DNA of 64,000 bases from assembly GCA_963969365.1 (NCBI GenBank), contig OZ017756.1:2046001-2110000 (forward strand), given 5' to 3'. The notes below the pieces were generated by a model. It had not been told where the DNA came from and searched no databases. It saw nothing but the letters and a program-made list of their open reading frames with translations. Below, in pieces: positions 34,460 to 46,463 of the stretch; within the stretch, counting starts at the first letter, position 1; every line of letters begins with the position of its first letter. The stretch is from Asterochloris sp. CNOR1 (taxonomy: Eukaryota > Chlorophyta > Trebouxiophyceae > Trebouxiales > Trebouxiaceae). A program made the position numbers and the translations under genes.

Positions 34460-37400
34460 TCAGTGCTCGAGCAAGCTCTGCCCTTGCATTGGATTGGTAG
34501 GCTTCTGGCGATAAAAGAGCATGTAAGCTTCAGAGTTCCTCACTGAGCGCTCATCTGCCAGGGCTATGCGAGCATCATTGCACTGAAACCAATGGTGGCC
34601 GCATCTGCAAGTGGGGAGCAGTACTCAGGAGTGCCTCAGCACAGCTGGCCTCCTTACCTCCCATTTAGCAGCATCTGATCAAGAGCCTGATAGCCAGCAG
34701 CAGGCATAACGCACCTGATGAAGTTAACGTAGTGGCCACTCTCGAGCGTCTTCCCATTGGAAGCGCAGTGCACAACCACGCCATACAACTCATACACAGG
34801 AGAGAGGCCCCTACAGCAGATGTCGGCACAGTCTGTCACTGGGATGGTCTGCAGTACACAGCTGCACGGTGACAAGCTCAGCGCCTGAGGCAAGCATGCC
34901 GCCCTCGATATGGGCAAAATGCTGCCCAGACAGCATCAAGCAGCTTCCGACAACCAATCAGCACAGTTGTGCACACGCCAAAACAACAAGCTTGCAGACC
35001 TGCTTTCTGGCGTGCTGCCTGCACTCCCAGGCATGCCCCTGGACTCCCCACCTGGGTGCCTTTGCACCCGGCAGCGCTGCCTGACGGCTGTGTGCGTCAG
35101 GAAGGGAGTCATGTCCAGGTGGGACACAGGGAAGGCCACATGGGTGCTCAGCTTGCGGGCTGTGACCTGCAGTCAGGGTGCAGGCTTGATGGGCGGCAGG
35201 TGCTGCAGAAAGAGAGGACGTGTTGGCCTCCATTTTGTGCCTGTGACCTGCAGCCAGAAACAGGTCGATGAAGCCGCCATGCTGTCACACCTGCAGAGCG
35301 CCTGCATGCTGGCACCTGCAGGTGGGCACATGAGCTGTAGTGTGAGGCTGACCAATTGGCTGCTGTGCAGGAGTGGGGGCTACTATGAACATCAAGGTCC
35401 TTTTAGTGTGGGCTTCAAGGTCCTGCAGGCACATGGGCCTCCAAATTGCGGCACTTCAGTGGGCAAAGACATGCCCCAGCTTGCGCGTTGCCACCTGCAG
35501 CCAGACATGCACTCCGCCAAAGCTGCAAGCTGAGAGACTAGCAAAGCGCCTGCGCTCAGAGTGAACGCATTCACGCAGCAGATGGGTGCAACCAGGGAGT
35601 GCGGAGCCTGGGCTGCATGCCAGGCAGCAGCAAGGAGGTCCTGCAAGTCGCTGTCCACCTGTGCTGGCGGTGACAGCTGGCACACCATGCAGAGGAGCAC
35701 AAGGCCCTCACATTGTTTGAGGTGACCGCGAGGGCTTGACAATGCAAATCCGTGTTTGCAGATGGCCGGTTCATGCATTTGACAGATGGCAGGTTTCCTG
35801 CAGATTGTGAGCCTCCCATACTAATACAACTTGCAGGCGGCGCATGTTGTGATGCATTAAGCAAGGGCAGATTGCCTGCAGATTGCCTTGAAATGATCTT
35901 TGCCAGATGATGCGATGATCGCTCGTCCTATGCAGTACTGTCTGTACAAGGTCTGCCATCAGCCATTCACATGCTTGACACTTGTCTGGTGCATTCTTGA
36001 GAACCTTGTTGGTGCCGTGAGGGAAGTCCAGGCGGGCCTCAAGCTGTGCAGACTTCAAGGTGCCGCGATGATGACTCCCTCACCTCTTACCAAACCTCAC
36101 CTCCCTTCTTTCAGCCACTTTTGGTGATGCTGAACTGCCCTCAAGTCCCAAAAACAGAAGTGCTCAGTCGTGGCAGTGCCTGTGATTGACCACCATCCCC
36201 TGCAAATTGCTCTGCTGCAATGGATGCTATAGAATTGTCGCTGCTCACCAGTGCCTTGCTGCTCACATCAAGCCATGCCTGCCCAAATGCATCTGGTGTA
36301 AGACCAGCTGTTGCCATTTGCCCCATAGCCACTGCTCACCTGCGCCTTGCTGCCTGCTTGAGCCACGACCTCGAAGCGCTTCAGGTGCAGGCACAGCACG
36401 GGGGGGAGCTGGCGCACTGTCAGCTGCTTCTGGGTCATGCCCACGGCCTTGCAGCTGCAGTGCAGTGCAAGGCAGGGGGTCAGACAGGCTGCACAAGGGG
36501 GATGACATCTCTCACTTTCAAAACCTGGACTTCACACATGTAGATATGTTAGGACTGGGCAGCAGGTGACACTCATCACCTGGGCAGCCAGACGACCCAG
36601 GGTCAGGGTCAGGCGCGCTGCCTGGGAGTGGTTCCACATGTGGGTGGCAGAGGCACCCTCAGACGGCTGATTCCTTCTGGCAAGTCTCATACAAGTTAGC
36701 TAGGGTGGCTCCAGCAAGCTGTGAGCAGCGGCCCCAAGCCTGAGCAGGTCACTGCACCAAGGCTGGGCATGTACCCAGGGCATGCAGGCAGGCCCTGAAG
36801 CTTGTGCAGCAAGTGGCGCCTGAGCTGCACTGACCCCTGATGGGTGGGACGATCTTGCCACACAGCAAAACACACATCGGCACGGCAAAGACCTCTGGCG
36901 CCACCTGCGGGCGAATGCATACTAGAGATGCTGCTGCCCAGCTTTTGGGATGGCCAGTGGCCCTAACGCTTCACCTTGGGCAGGAGCGATCCCCCAGTGT
37001 CTCCCGCCGCGTGAACCTGTGCAGGCAACCGACCAGGGGCACGCTGCCCGGCGAGGGAGGGGGCCGCACCAGGCAGGCGCCCTGCACGGCCGCCTCAAAC
37101 CTGGCTGCCGCCTGCGATGCCTGCCTGGACAGGCGGGGTGTGGTGCGTCCCGAGCCCAGGCTGGTGTGGGAGGGCAGGGCTGGCGTGCCTGCCCCCGCGC
37201 TGGCACCCGTTGAGGGAGCTGGGAGTGGGCAGGCTGTGCCAGGCCCGCTGCCAGGCCCACCTCCAGCTCCCAAAGCAGGCATGACGCCCGCAGCAGGGGC
37301 TGCAGCACCAGCTGACTGTGCAAATTGGGCAGGCAGGGCGGCAGGCAGGGCGGTGGGCTGCTGGGGGAGGATCGCATTGGCAGATTGCGTGGGCAGCAGC

Positions 37401-40400
37401 GGTGCAAAACTGCTGCTTGAAGGGGCCGAGTTCAATGCGGCTGGTGCCAAGGCAGCCAGGGGGGACTTCTGCTGAGGGTGTGTGCGGGTTGTTGGGGTGG
37501 CTTCCCCTGCAAGGCTGGGGCTGGGGCGAGGTGGGGGTTTCTGTGCTGGGTGAGGGGCTGCGCTGCAGGCTGGAGGCGTCTCGCCTGCAGCAGGCGGAGC
37601 CGTGGAAACACTCGGCAACGAGGCGCACAGCTGGGCACCCAAGGAGACATGTCATGCTGTATTCCCTGCACCAACTCGCCCTCCATGCTGAAATGTACCA
37701 GGGTACCATCCACAAAGCTGCTGATTGGCTTCCAACAGCATGTAGCTGCTGGTCTGTGCATCCCTTGCAACATTGCTCATCTCAGGAGCCAGCAGAAGCC
37801 AGCATGCTTGCAGCTGCCTCTGGATGAGGCTGCTGCACGTGAGCATGTCCTCAGCATTGCTTGACCTGAGATGCCAGCTCTGAGATGCCTCTGGTGCACA
37901 AGCTGTTGCTGCCTACCTCGATGTACAAGCTGTTGTGGCCTCAACTGTTGCAAAAGCTCTTGCTGCCTGTTTCCATTTGGGGAGCCAGCTGGGCTGTCAC
38001 CACTGGTGTCCAGGATCGAGGGTTGCTCAGTGTCAAGCCACCACCCTGGTTGCAGGGGCGAACATACATCCTCCAATCCAGCCTGAGCCTCTGTGAGGGA
38101 GCTGTCCGCACAGGTAGAGCCCTCCCCTGCTGCAGGCAGACAGCAGGCAGCTGTGGCAAAGCTTGCATGGATGCAAAGGCATTGACACATGGTCTAAGTC
38201 TGGCTGAGTCGCAATGGGAAAGCGACCAGCACAGGTGGAGCCCGATCAATTGCAGGCAGGCAGGAGTTGTGGTGCCAACTTAGTTCATGTGTGAGAGGTG
38301 TAGAGGTCAAGTGCTATCCCATGTGCATATGGGGTGGCAGCATTTGAGCGCTGAGATGCCTATCTAGCAGACATATGCGTTGCAGGCGCACGACAGAAGC
38401 TTTGCAAAGACGCCGCACAGCATTGTGCCTACCACTGGGTGGCATTTCAGCCTCGGCTTTTGCCTCCCGTCCAGACCCGCCAGAGATGCCTGCACCAAAT
38501 GGGCAAGTTTCAGGGTGGTGCAAAGCATTTGTCACCACGCCTGAGGAGGTAAAGGCCTCAACAGACTATTGTGCCTGGGACTGTATCTGAGGCAGACAGG
38601 CTCTGGCATAGATTATATGCTGCCATGTTCAATGCCACAGAGGCGCAGCCTTTTAGGAGACAGCCTGATAGACATGGCAGTCTGTGTGCCACCAAACTCA
38701 GCCAAACACATGCAGGCTCCATAGGATGTATATCCTTTCATTGACAACTCTCAGCAAACAGATAGGAGCCTGACTCATCAAGTGACAAGTCACATCTGCG
38801 TCCGAAACCGGGAACCTAATTCAGCAGCAGGCAGGTCACCTCAACATACTACAGCATGAGCCTGTTCCAGCAGCAAGCAGGTCACCTTGGCGTACACAAT
38901 CAGGAGCCCATTGCAGCCGCCGGCAGCTCACCCTGACTCAGCTGATCCTCCACGGCCAATAAATTTGGCGCTTTTGGCAGGTTACATGCCTCAGACAGGC
39001 GGCTGCCAGTGCTGTCCAGGGATTCTGGCGGGACGCTGCTCGGCACGGGAGAGGGTTCCAGCTCAGCCACCGGCACATGCACAGGGTGGGAGTGTGCGTG
39101 CACCTGCAGGGCAGATGCAGCACCTCAGGATGCTCTTTGCCGCAGGGGAAGGCTCCTTCTCGACCAGAGGCACATGCACAAGATTGGCATGTGCTTGACC
39201 TGCACGGCAAGCACACCAGGTATTCCGCAGCAACAACAACACAAGGGACACATATCATATATGGTGGACAAAGGTGCTCTGTGGAGAAGTGCCTGGGTTG
39301 GATTACAGTATCTTGCTGCTCAGTGTCTCTGCATCTGACTTGCGGCAGTGGCAGCTTCTGTCCTTACCAATCACAGATGCAGCCACAGCGGTCACTGGCT
39401 TGTATGACAGTACAGCTCATGCCATCAGAACAGGGTCAGGACATACAGGCCTGCTGTGCAGCTTTCGACCATTGACAGAGGAGCCATGACCCTAGATAGG
39501 ACTGCTATGCAGCATCAAACGGCACTGATCGGTGAGCTCTCAGCTGCCCAGGCCCTGGCTGAAACTGCTGTGCAGCACTAGAAACACTGGCTACAGGGGA
39601 GCTCGGCAGCCCAGGCCTTTAGCCAGCACGAGCAGGAGCATCAGACTGCTAAAGGCCGCAAGCTGGCCATCGCTGCCTGACCATGGACCCTGCCACCATT
39701 CATCCTCGGCACAGATGGGAGCATGGGACCTGACAGGCCCACACAAGGCTGGCTCCCACCTTCAGTAATTTGACAGCAGGCTTGCTGCCCTGTGCAGCCT
39801 TACGCTTGCCCCCTCCACCCCTTCCTCCAGCGCCCTTGCTGCCCCCCTTCTGCCCCTTAGCCTTGGGGGGGCCCCTACCCCGCTTTGCTGGCGCCCACTG
39901 GCTGCGTCTGTTGCGAGCCAGCACTGCATCCAAGGCGCCGTCCTGCACGGTAAGCAGGTCTTCATCAGCTGTAATAGGGTGGTGCCCCACTGGCTACGCC
40001 TGTCACCTGCAGCCAAGGCACTGTCCACGGCACCATCCTGCACAACAGACGGGTATTCAGCTGCTGCAGGCCCTTGGTGGCTGCGCCTGTTGAATCACCA
40101 TGAAACGACCAAGGTGCCGTCCTGGACACAAAAGGCAGATTGTGAGTCTTAGGAGGCTGCTCATTGCTGGAAATGGGCTTGGGCCTGCAGCTTGTATATA
40201 GTGGGTGTAACTGTGCTGAAAGACTGTAAGAACTGCTTGTGTTCACCACGACATGCAGCTCTGCCTCCGCAAGTGGATCTCTGACCTTGACACAAAGCCC
40301 ATGCTTGCCGTCACAAAATGCATCTCTGGCCATGCATGGTTTTGTTGAGCTTCATGATGACCAAGTTCCAACCAGTTAACTAGTTTCAATGACTTCTAAA

Positions 40401-43400
40401 TGAGTCTTGCCTGCAACTCGAGTGAAAGATCGAAGAAGGGTTCGTGGCTGGGCTTGCAGCAGTGGCCGCAGGCAGAGCAGATGATGTCAGAGCGCAGCGT
40501 GCCGCCAAAGACACGCTCTGCGAGGCCCGCAGTCTGCCGCCCAGGGGACGTACTAGCGTCTGGACCACCTGCACAGATAGCAGCTCTCAGGACAGGCAAG
40601 GCCACAGGCTTCAGATGTTGGGCTGTGTGTGGAATGCAGCACCTGTGTTTTGCCAGGGCAGTAGGCTTCAAAGCTGACAACCCCAGAAGTGCTGGTCATC
40701 TGTGCAGAAGCCTACAGGTGTCAGCCTGTGGAACTCCCAGCGCTTGTGCTGGCTAGGGGGTGTGCGGCCCCTGGTATGTAAGCGGCCTGAGGAAGAGCAT
40801 AATCAGCATGAGTGAAGGGTACGGGCTTCATATCTCAGGCTGCGTGACACCCAGCATCTGTGCCGGCCTAGGGATACGCTGCCTCTGGACGGCCCGCACG
40901 ACACATGATAGACCAAGGAGCAGCCTCTGCCGCTTTAGTGAGCAGGCAGGCCTGTACCCTGGCCAAGTCACATTTCATGTGTTAACAACTTGAGCAGATG
41001 AGGCACCATCTGGCAAATCCCAGGTCCACAGGAGGGCTGCACGATCCATCAAGCCGCAGATGCCACAGAAGAGAAAAAAGAGGCGCAGAGGCAAAGAGCC
41101 GCAAGTTAACCCCTGCTCATCCCAAGTCAGCTGTGACAGCGACTTGCCTGCACTGGCCTCACTGGCCTCGTTTCCACAATCTGTTGTGCTGACAGGGCTG
41201 CTATCCCCCTGACCAGCGTCCTGCAGGACCCTCAGCTGTGCAGGCGCTGCTGGCTGCCCTGCAGGTGTCACACAGGCTCATGGAGCTTGCTGTGCCTCTG
41301 TGTTGGCTGCTGTGCTAGCGGGCAGCAGCACAAAGCAGAGCCTGCTGTCAGAGCACAAGTGGTTATGGTATGAGCAAGAGACACGCTGCATACAACTTTG
41401 CGCTATGTGCACATCAGGGCATGGGGATGTGCAGGTTGGGCATGCTGAAGCCGCCCAATTCAGGTTGCTATGCCTCAGTGTTGGCTGCTGTCTCAAGGGA
41501 CAACAGCTTGAAGCACAGCCTGCTGACGGGGCATGCAAGTATCAGTAGATGATGCGCAGCACATAGATCTGCGCTGTGTACGCCTCTGGCGCCTGTGCAC
41601 GGGCAGCTGCAGCAGCATGTCAGCAGACCGCACTGGCACAGAGCTCATGAAGTGCAATCAGCAGGCGCCCACAGACAATGACGGCAAGGGCACATGGTGC
41701 ACCTGGTGCTTGCTGCATGAATGGTCCCAGGCTCCTGAGCTCCATGTCGCTGGGCATGGCAATGTGCCAGTCCCGCAGCGATGCCTCTGCTGCCATATCT
41801 TGAGGCGGTGCTACAGCAACAAAGCTGCCTGCATTGGGTGCCATTGAGGTCTTCAGGCTCCAAGCAAGAGGGAGGTGGCCACAAAAACTTTGGGGGTGTT
41901 GCAGTCTCTGAGGACTGTACCAGCCAGATGGGCTGTCCTGCAGCTGAGTGCTGGGGCGGCTGCAGCCCCATCAAGCAGGGATTGACTTCATCAAAGTGCA
42001 CCCTGCAATCAGGGAGGGGCTGCCCTACAGCAGGAGCCGAAAATGCTGTTAAGCACTGCACGCACATCTGGGCAGCGCCAGACCCACCTGCTGGCGGGTG
42101 CTCTCCCCTTGAGATGGCCCAGGGAAGGGCTACATGCTGAGTTCACAGCCAAAAGCAGAGCATTGTGCGAGGCAGAGCAACCCTCATGCCAGGGGAGTCC
42201 CCAAATCAGAGCCCTTCTTGAAACAGTGCCCTCTCCCAGCCCCCCCCTCAACCCATCAGGGCAGTGCCCACCTGTTGGCAGCCAGTGCCGCCCTTAAAGT
42301 TTGCCTAGGCGGGGGTTAGCACACTATGTCTGCAGCCAGCATCAAGCAGACAACCCATTGCTGCCAAGCAGGCAACCACTTGCCCCCCAGGTTGGCTCAG
42401 GGGAGGGTGATGCTCTGGGCTTGCAGCCGTTTCTGGAAAGCAGAGTCTGTCCACAGCTATATCTCCAAAGCAAAGCACCCTACTAACCAAGGGGCATGCC
42501 CACAGCAGGGCACACCTGCTGGCGCCCGCTGCTCCCCCGAAGTCGGCCCGGGGGAGGGTGATACACTGCGCCCGCAGCGAGACGCACTTGGACTCAGGTC
42601 CAGGGTCCCACTAATCTGAGCCAGGAGGAACAGGAAGAAGTCATGGGCATCCTGCTGAGCCTGTTCCCTGACATCGGGGCTGGGGGAGAGAGCCCAATAG
42701 TCGGCCAGCAAGCGGGCGGGTGCCAGAGGCTGGCGACTGCCACCATAAACTTCCTCAAACAGCTCCGCCTGAAGGGTAGAGCTGTAGTCAGCGAATCTCT
42801 CGTCAAGAGTGGGATGGTGAAGGGAGCCAGAGGAGGGTTTTAGCATGGACTCAAGGTAAAATTTGTAGTCACAGTGTGAGCAGGGTACGCCTAAAAGAGG
42901 TCCACCATGTTGTTTGCCAAAGCTCATGAGCTGTTCATCGCCAGCCAATGTGAAGCTAAGCTGAAGCACCTTTTACACACATGAGCGGCTCTGCAGCAGG
43001 TCTCATTCCCTCACACATGAACAGCCATCCTCCGCATCTATGCCTCATGCAAACTTGTGATTGAAACAGCTTAACAGGTTGCAGCTGGGGCAGCAGCCGC
43101 TGGCGCACAGCTCTATGGCATGGCAGCCAGCGTTACACATTGTCCAAGACTGGCTTCCACTTGGGGTGCGGGCACAGCATGAGGTAAAGCAGCTCACCAG
43201 GCTGCAGCTGAGACAAGAGCCCGGAGCCGCTGGCCTGTGGGTGGGGCACAGCGCGGGGACATGCCCGCCACTGAGGAAGAATGTCCTGAGCAGTGGGGCA
43301 TGGATGAGCACCTGGGGAGCAGGGAGGGCATCAGGCTGAGTCTGGCAGGCTGCACAACACACCAGTGCAGCTGAGGGCATGGGCGCACGTGCCGGAGGTG

Positions 43401-44881
43401 GGCTGCAGAAGGTTTCCCATGTGTCTGTGCAATGTGGGCTGGGCTGGCTGCCAGAAGCAGGATGCTGCTGCACAGCATGGGTGAGCAGTCTGTGCAGATG
43501 GGAATCATGTGGCATTGGACTGACAGCATGCTCTGCTCACCTGCAGGATGCAGCTCACGAAGCAGGTGTTGCCCATGTTGTGGAGACCGCGCAAGCCCTG
43601 AGGGAAAGTGTCTGCTGGCGTGACTGGCAGGGGCAGGGGTGGCCAGTTCTGGGCTGGCTGCTCCTGGGCTGGTCCGTTGGCGTCTCCTGTGGGCGTCAGG
43701 AGATGCTGTCGATGGCCAGGGCCCAGATTGGTCACAGCTGGGTACTGTATGCTGGATACGGGAAGGACGGCCATGTGTGAAAGCAGGGCAGCAGGTGCCA
43801 CGACAGCACAAGCAAGTGCCTCATCGAGGTCTCCAGCATGCGTGACATGTAGCCCACTTAGCGAAAGCTGGTGCACAGGCTGTTGAGCTGCCTCACCAAG
43901 ATCTCCCAACCGCAGCAATACAATTTGACCACAAAGTAAACAGGGGGAGGTGCAGGTGGTCAGCAGGCATGATAAGGTAGACCGAACAAACAAAGCAGGT
44001 GCACAGGCTGCCAGGCGAGCACAGCAGCTGCTCACCAAGATCTCCCAGCAGGAGTGACAAGGCAGACCGCAAACAACAAGCAGGGGCACAGGCTGCCATG
44101 GGAGTCAAGCAGCTCACGCAGAGCTTCTGCTCCCAGGCTCATCTGACACTTGCAAGGCCCGTCCAACATGTCTCGTGACTCGCCTGGGGAGGGCTGTCGA
44201 GCTGCTGCAGCATCTGGGCACTGGCAATCGTCACCCCCCTCTCGTCTGCTGCAGGCAGCCTGCATGGCAGGGTGGCCTTGTGAACATTGAGCTCTCCTCG
44301 ACCCTGATTCAGAGTCACCTCCTATGCAGACAGTCTCAGTGAGCATTGGGAGCCTTGCCAGGTCGCCCCTACCAGAGGCGATTCGGCCCAGCCCATCCAA
44401 CATAATTCTCTGAGTGTGCTCACCAGCAGGTGGCAGTCAAATACTGCATCGACCTTGTGCTCACGGCAGGTGGCACAGTAGAGCTCTCTCCTAGCCACAT
44501 CCAGCACGACATGGTGACCTGCAGGCCAGGTCTGGATGATCCACATGACCTCTGGGAAAGCAGATCTGGAGAGGAGGTCTTCAGCTCTGGACCTGACGCA
44601 GCAGCATGCTGTGTAGTGTGTGTGAGGCCTGGCAGCGCCTCCAGGCATGTCAGGCACCAGCAGGGAGTCAGCGGCTGATTGGAAGGCTTGCTGTGTTTGA
44701 CCTGCAGATGACATGTAAGGGCAATGTTGCGCTAGACATGCCAGGTGCACTTGCAGCTGCCAGATCAGGTGGCTGCTTTGCCAAGACGTACCACAGCATT
44801 CAAGCAGGCACACAGCTTCGGCCACTGGCTCTTGAGCAGCTCCTTCACATGGACACAGGTGGCCCCGCCAGGTGTTGTCAT
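34460..44881 (-). CDS. USP22/Ubp8-type ubiquitin hydrolase (SAGA-like deubiquitinase)
   Basis: This Cys protease is the likely counterpart of the SAGA H2B deubiquitinase. Exon 1 (44792-44881, 30 codons) starts MTTPGGATCVHVKELLKSQW. With the next exon (CWCLTCLEALPGLTH) and REL..YCATCREHKVDAVFD (44424-44510) it makes an N-terminal ZnF-UBP. The catalytic Cys box GLRGLHNMGNTCFVSC lies near 43560-43600. Then come IHAPLLRTFFLSGGHVP (43205-43315), LFEEVYGGS and QQDAHDFFLFLLAQ (to 42768), GGTLRSDIICSACGHC (40400-40560), LVGCLHRFTRRETLGD (near 37000), QLTVRQLPPVLCLHLKRFE (36345-36470), AFPVSHLDMTPFLTHT (35055-35166), the His box ELYGVVVHC..TLESGHYVNF (34730-34800), and a last exon with QCNDARIALAD and AYMLFYRQK ending at 34460. 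Long Pro/Ser/Ala- and Gly/Lys-rich inserts (37000-37600, 39760-39940) enlarge the catalytic domain. Confidence 0.88.
35055..35510 (-). repeat. Acceptor-side array in the deubiquitinase gene
   Basis: On the minus strand the true exon starts at 35166 (CTGCAG then GTCACAGCCCGCAAGCTGAG). Copies of the acceptor and exon start lie upstream at 35246 (GTCACAGGCACAAAATGGAG) and 35494 (GTGGCAACGCGCAAGCTGGG). The 35494 copy keeps the ARKLSTHV-like reading as ATRKLGHVF. Confidence 0.82.
37885..37975 (+). repeat. Three-copy 28-bp minisatellite in a deubiquitinase intron
   Basis: ACAAGCTGTTGCTGCCTACC, ACAAGCTGTTGTGGCCTCAA and AAAAGCTCTTGCTGCCTGTT follow one another at a period of about 28 bp. The 2.1-kb intron around them (about 37600-39757) also has looser duplications at 38820-38935, 39020-39215 and 39530-39640, and no supported exon. 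Confidence 0.7.
39885..40130 (-). repeat. Acceptor-side array before a Lys/Gly-rich exon
   Basis: The exon at 39942 begins GACGGCGCC after GTGCAG and reads DGALDAVLARNRRSQWAP. Copies start at 40037 (DGAVDSALAAGDRRSQWG) and about 40121 (DGTLVVSWRLNRRSH). Spacing is 95 and 84 bp. All three keep the acceptor and a similar peptide. Confidence 0.9.
42060..42620 (-). repeat. Donor-side array after the QQDAHDFF exon
   Basis: Plus-strand 42505-42590 (CACACCTGCTGGCGCCCGCT, GGGGGAGGGTGATACACTGC, CCGCAGC) recurs at about 42365-42430 (CAACCACTTGCCCCCCAGGT, GGGGAGGGTGATGCTCTGGG) and, weaker, near 42085-42160 (CCACCTGCTGGCGGGTGCTC, GGGAAGGGCTACATGCTGAG). These are degraded copies in one intron. Confidence 0.65.
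43060..43245 (-). repeat. Donor-side duplicate of the deubiquitinase PLLRTFFLSGG exon end
   Basis: The exon end on the minus strand, CAGCTGCAGCCTGGTGAGCT (near 43195-43215), recurs about 120 bp downstream as CAGCTGCAACCTGTTAAGCT (near 43068-43088). The flanking GCGGCT context is similar. The second copy has lost the GTGAG donor consensus. Confidence 0.75.
43805..44120 (-). repeat. Three-unit donor-side array in the deubiquitinase gene
   Basis: Units with CTCAYCRAGRTCTCC ... GCACAGGCTG ... GAGCTG recur near 43811-43890, 43891-44028 and 44030-44115. The last contains the real exon end (GAAGCTCTGC|GTGAGC on the minus strand). Spacing varies because the middle unit carries extra sequence. Confidence 0.75.
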
Positions 44882-45018
44882 GAGCTGTACAGTGTCATGA
44901 GAAGAGCGGTCTACTTAGTAACTACCCATTCGAGACCTAACCTGTCTGACATGGGTTCAGATCATTGTTGTTGTTGGCAGCCAAGCTATGGCTTGTTCAA
45001 CCACGATGATTTGATGAC
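44882..45018. promoter_or_regulatory. Very short divergent promoter, deubiquitinase / basic protein
   Basis: Only 137 bp separate the two opposite start codons. The stretch includes a tandem TTGTTGTTGG. A shared bidirectional promoter is the simple reading, but leaders may extend into introns or overlap. Confidence 0.5.
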
Positions 45019-46034
45019 ATGTCCACGAGCTCATCAAGCAAGGAGATTGACGAGAGACTTGCCTCAGTGGCAGTTACAGCAGACTCTATAGGCGTGAGGT
45101 CGAAACAGCCTCCTCCTGGACAGCAGAATGGTGCAGATGAAAGCATGCCTGCAGCCTTCCAGGATAAGGTGCAGGCTTTTGTCTGCAAGTTAAGGCAACA
45201 GCAGATGCAACGATGCACCTTGGGCCTGCTGCAGATCTGGGAGGCTCTACAACAAAAGCTGGACAGGGAGCTGCATGCTGACAAGGCAGCCAGGCGCTCG
45301 CCTACACAGGCAGAGGCACCTGCTGCTGGAGTGGTTTCCGTCCAGATGTTCAGCAGCAACACTCAGCAGAGGCGCCGCAAGGCTGCTGAGACCACTGCTG
45401 CACTCAGCCAGCAGCAGCAGGGGCAACGTGCCCCTTCAAAACTCAAGCGCCGACAGCTCACATTTGGCAAGCATGCTAAGGTGCGACCTGCAACGCCAGT
45501 GTTGCAGCATGCTGCGGCTCTGCTCAGCATCTCTTCCACTGACAGGTGTATGAGGTGTAGGCTGGTCCCAGACCTGTCTGGTGTCTGCAGGTGCTGCAGC
45601 AGGCAGCGGCTGCGGCTGTCACGTCCGAGGCCGTGTGCGCTGCTGCAGCACATGCGTGCCAGTCTGCTCTAGGCTGCATGGCAGAGCCGGAAGAGCTGAA
45701 TGAGCAGGAGGAGAGTGAGGTTGTCAGGATCGGGGGCAAGCAAGCCATCTACGAGGCCCTCAGTGACCCGAGCGCCATCCATAGCAAGCGCATCGGCGAC
45801 GGCAGAGCGGCCAAGAAACGCCGCAAGCAGCTGGCTGAGCAGGCTCAGGCTGCTCCCACAAAGCCTCCTGCCAGAGGCACTGCCACTGTGGCACTGCAGA
45901 GCAGCGCGGCCAGTGGCAGCAACACGGTGCCAGCTGCTGGCAAGAAAAAACGCAAGGGCAAGGCGGAGCGGCGAAAAGACAGGCAGCGGGCTGAGGCCCA
46001 AGCTGCTCTGCTAGGATCAGAGGATGGTGCCTGA
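45019..46034 (+). CDS. Unrecognised basic, Gln/Ala-rich protein, probably nuclear
   Basis: Two exons, 45019-45480 and 45591-46034, each an exact number of codons, give 301 aa. I do not recognise a family. The N-terminal half has a Gln-rich helix (FVCKLRQQQMQRCTLGLLQ, IWEALQQKLDRELHADK) and a basic stretch near KLKRRQLTFGKHAK. The second exon has an acidic patch (EELNEQEESEVVRIGG), a conserved-looking segment KQAIYEALSDPSAI, and clustered basic residues AAKKRRKQL and GKKKRKGKAERRKDRQR that look like nuclear or nucleolar targeting signals. The donor at 45480 (AAG|GTGCGA) was chosen because the alternative at 45545 breaks the frame of exon 2. The intron carries a copy of exon 2's start near 45501. 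Confidence 0.72.
45496..45620 (+). repeat. Acceptor-side duplicate in the basic-protein gene
   Basis: GTGTTGCAGCATGCTGCGGCTCTG at 45501 resembles GTGCTGCAGCAGGCAGCGGC at the start of exon 2 (45591), a 90-bp offset. Only the downstream copy is in phase with exon 1. Confidence 0.7.
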
Positions 46035-46463
46035 CTCCTGCCTCTGCAGCCCTACCATGGAAAGTGAACATTGCAGCACATGTGAAGCAGATGCAAGGAA
46101 TATGGTGTGATGTTTGCGAGGTTGCAATGTGGAGAAAGGACGATTGCGTCCCAGATGACCGCCTGAGCATGCTTGCAAGCAAGGCAAATGGTGAACAGGC
46201 AGACAAAGCTGCCCTGAGAGATTGATACCAATATGTTAGTAAGCAATCAGCTCAGCAATTATTTCAACGTCAATGTCTGATGACCTGCCCTTTTGAACGA
46301 GGAGAATGTAAGCGGTTGTCCTTACAGATTAGAGACACGAAAGCGCGTCTGATCAGCAGCCAACACTCCCAGATCCTCGAGCTGGAACCTGTCTTGGCGC
46401 TGAGGTCTGACCTCTGCAAGGGTCTGTGATGGATGTAAGATTGGCCTATTGCCCTCACCAGTG
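46035..46463. other. Intergenic spacer before the TMEM222 gene
   Basis: This 429-bp spacer separates two plus-strand genes and is AT-richer around 46230-46330. It must hold one gene end and the next promoter. A short upstream exon of the TMEM222 gene is possible, but none is supported. Confidence 0.4.

Noticed and set aside
34460-44881. Treating the deubiquitinase interval as two genes split at the Pro/Ser-rich region
   Set aside because: The ZnF-UBP, Cys box, zinc-ribbon and His box segments occur in the exact order of one USP22-type protein, and no start or stop fits a split.
45481-45545. Extension of the basic-protein exon 1 to the donor at 45545
   Set aside because: It leaves a two-base phase that throws exon 2 out of its long frame. 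The donor at 45480 keeps both exons in phase, and the extra stretch is a copy of exon 2's start.
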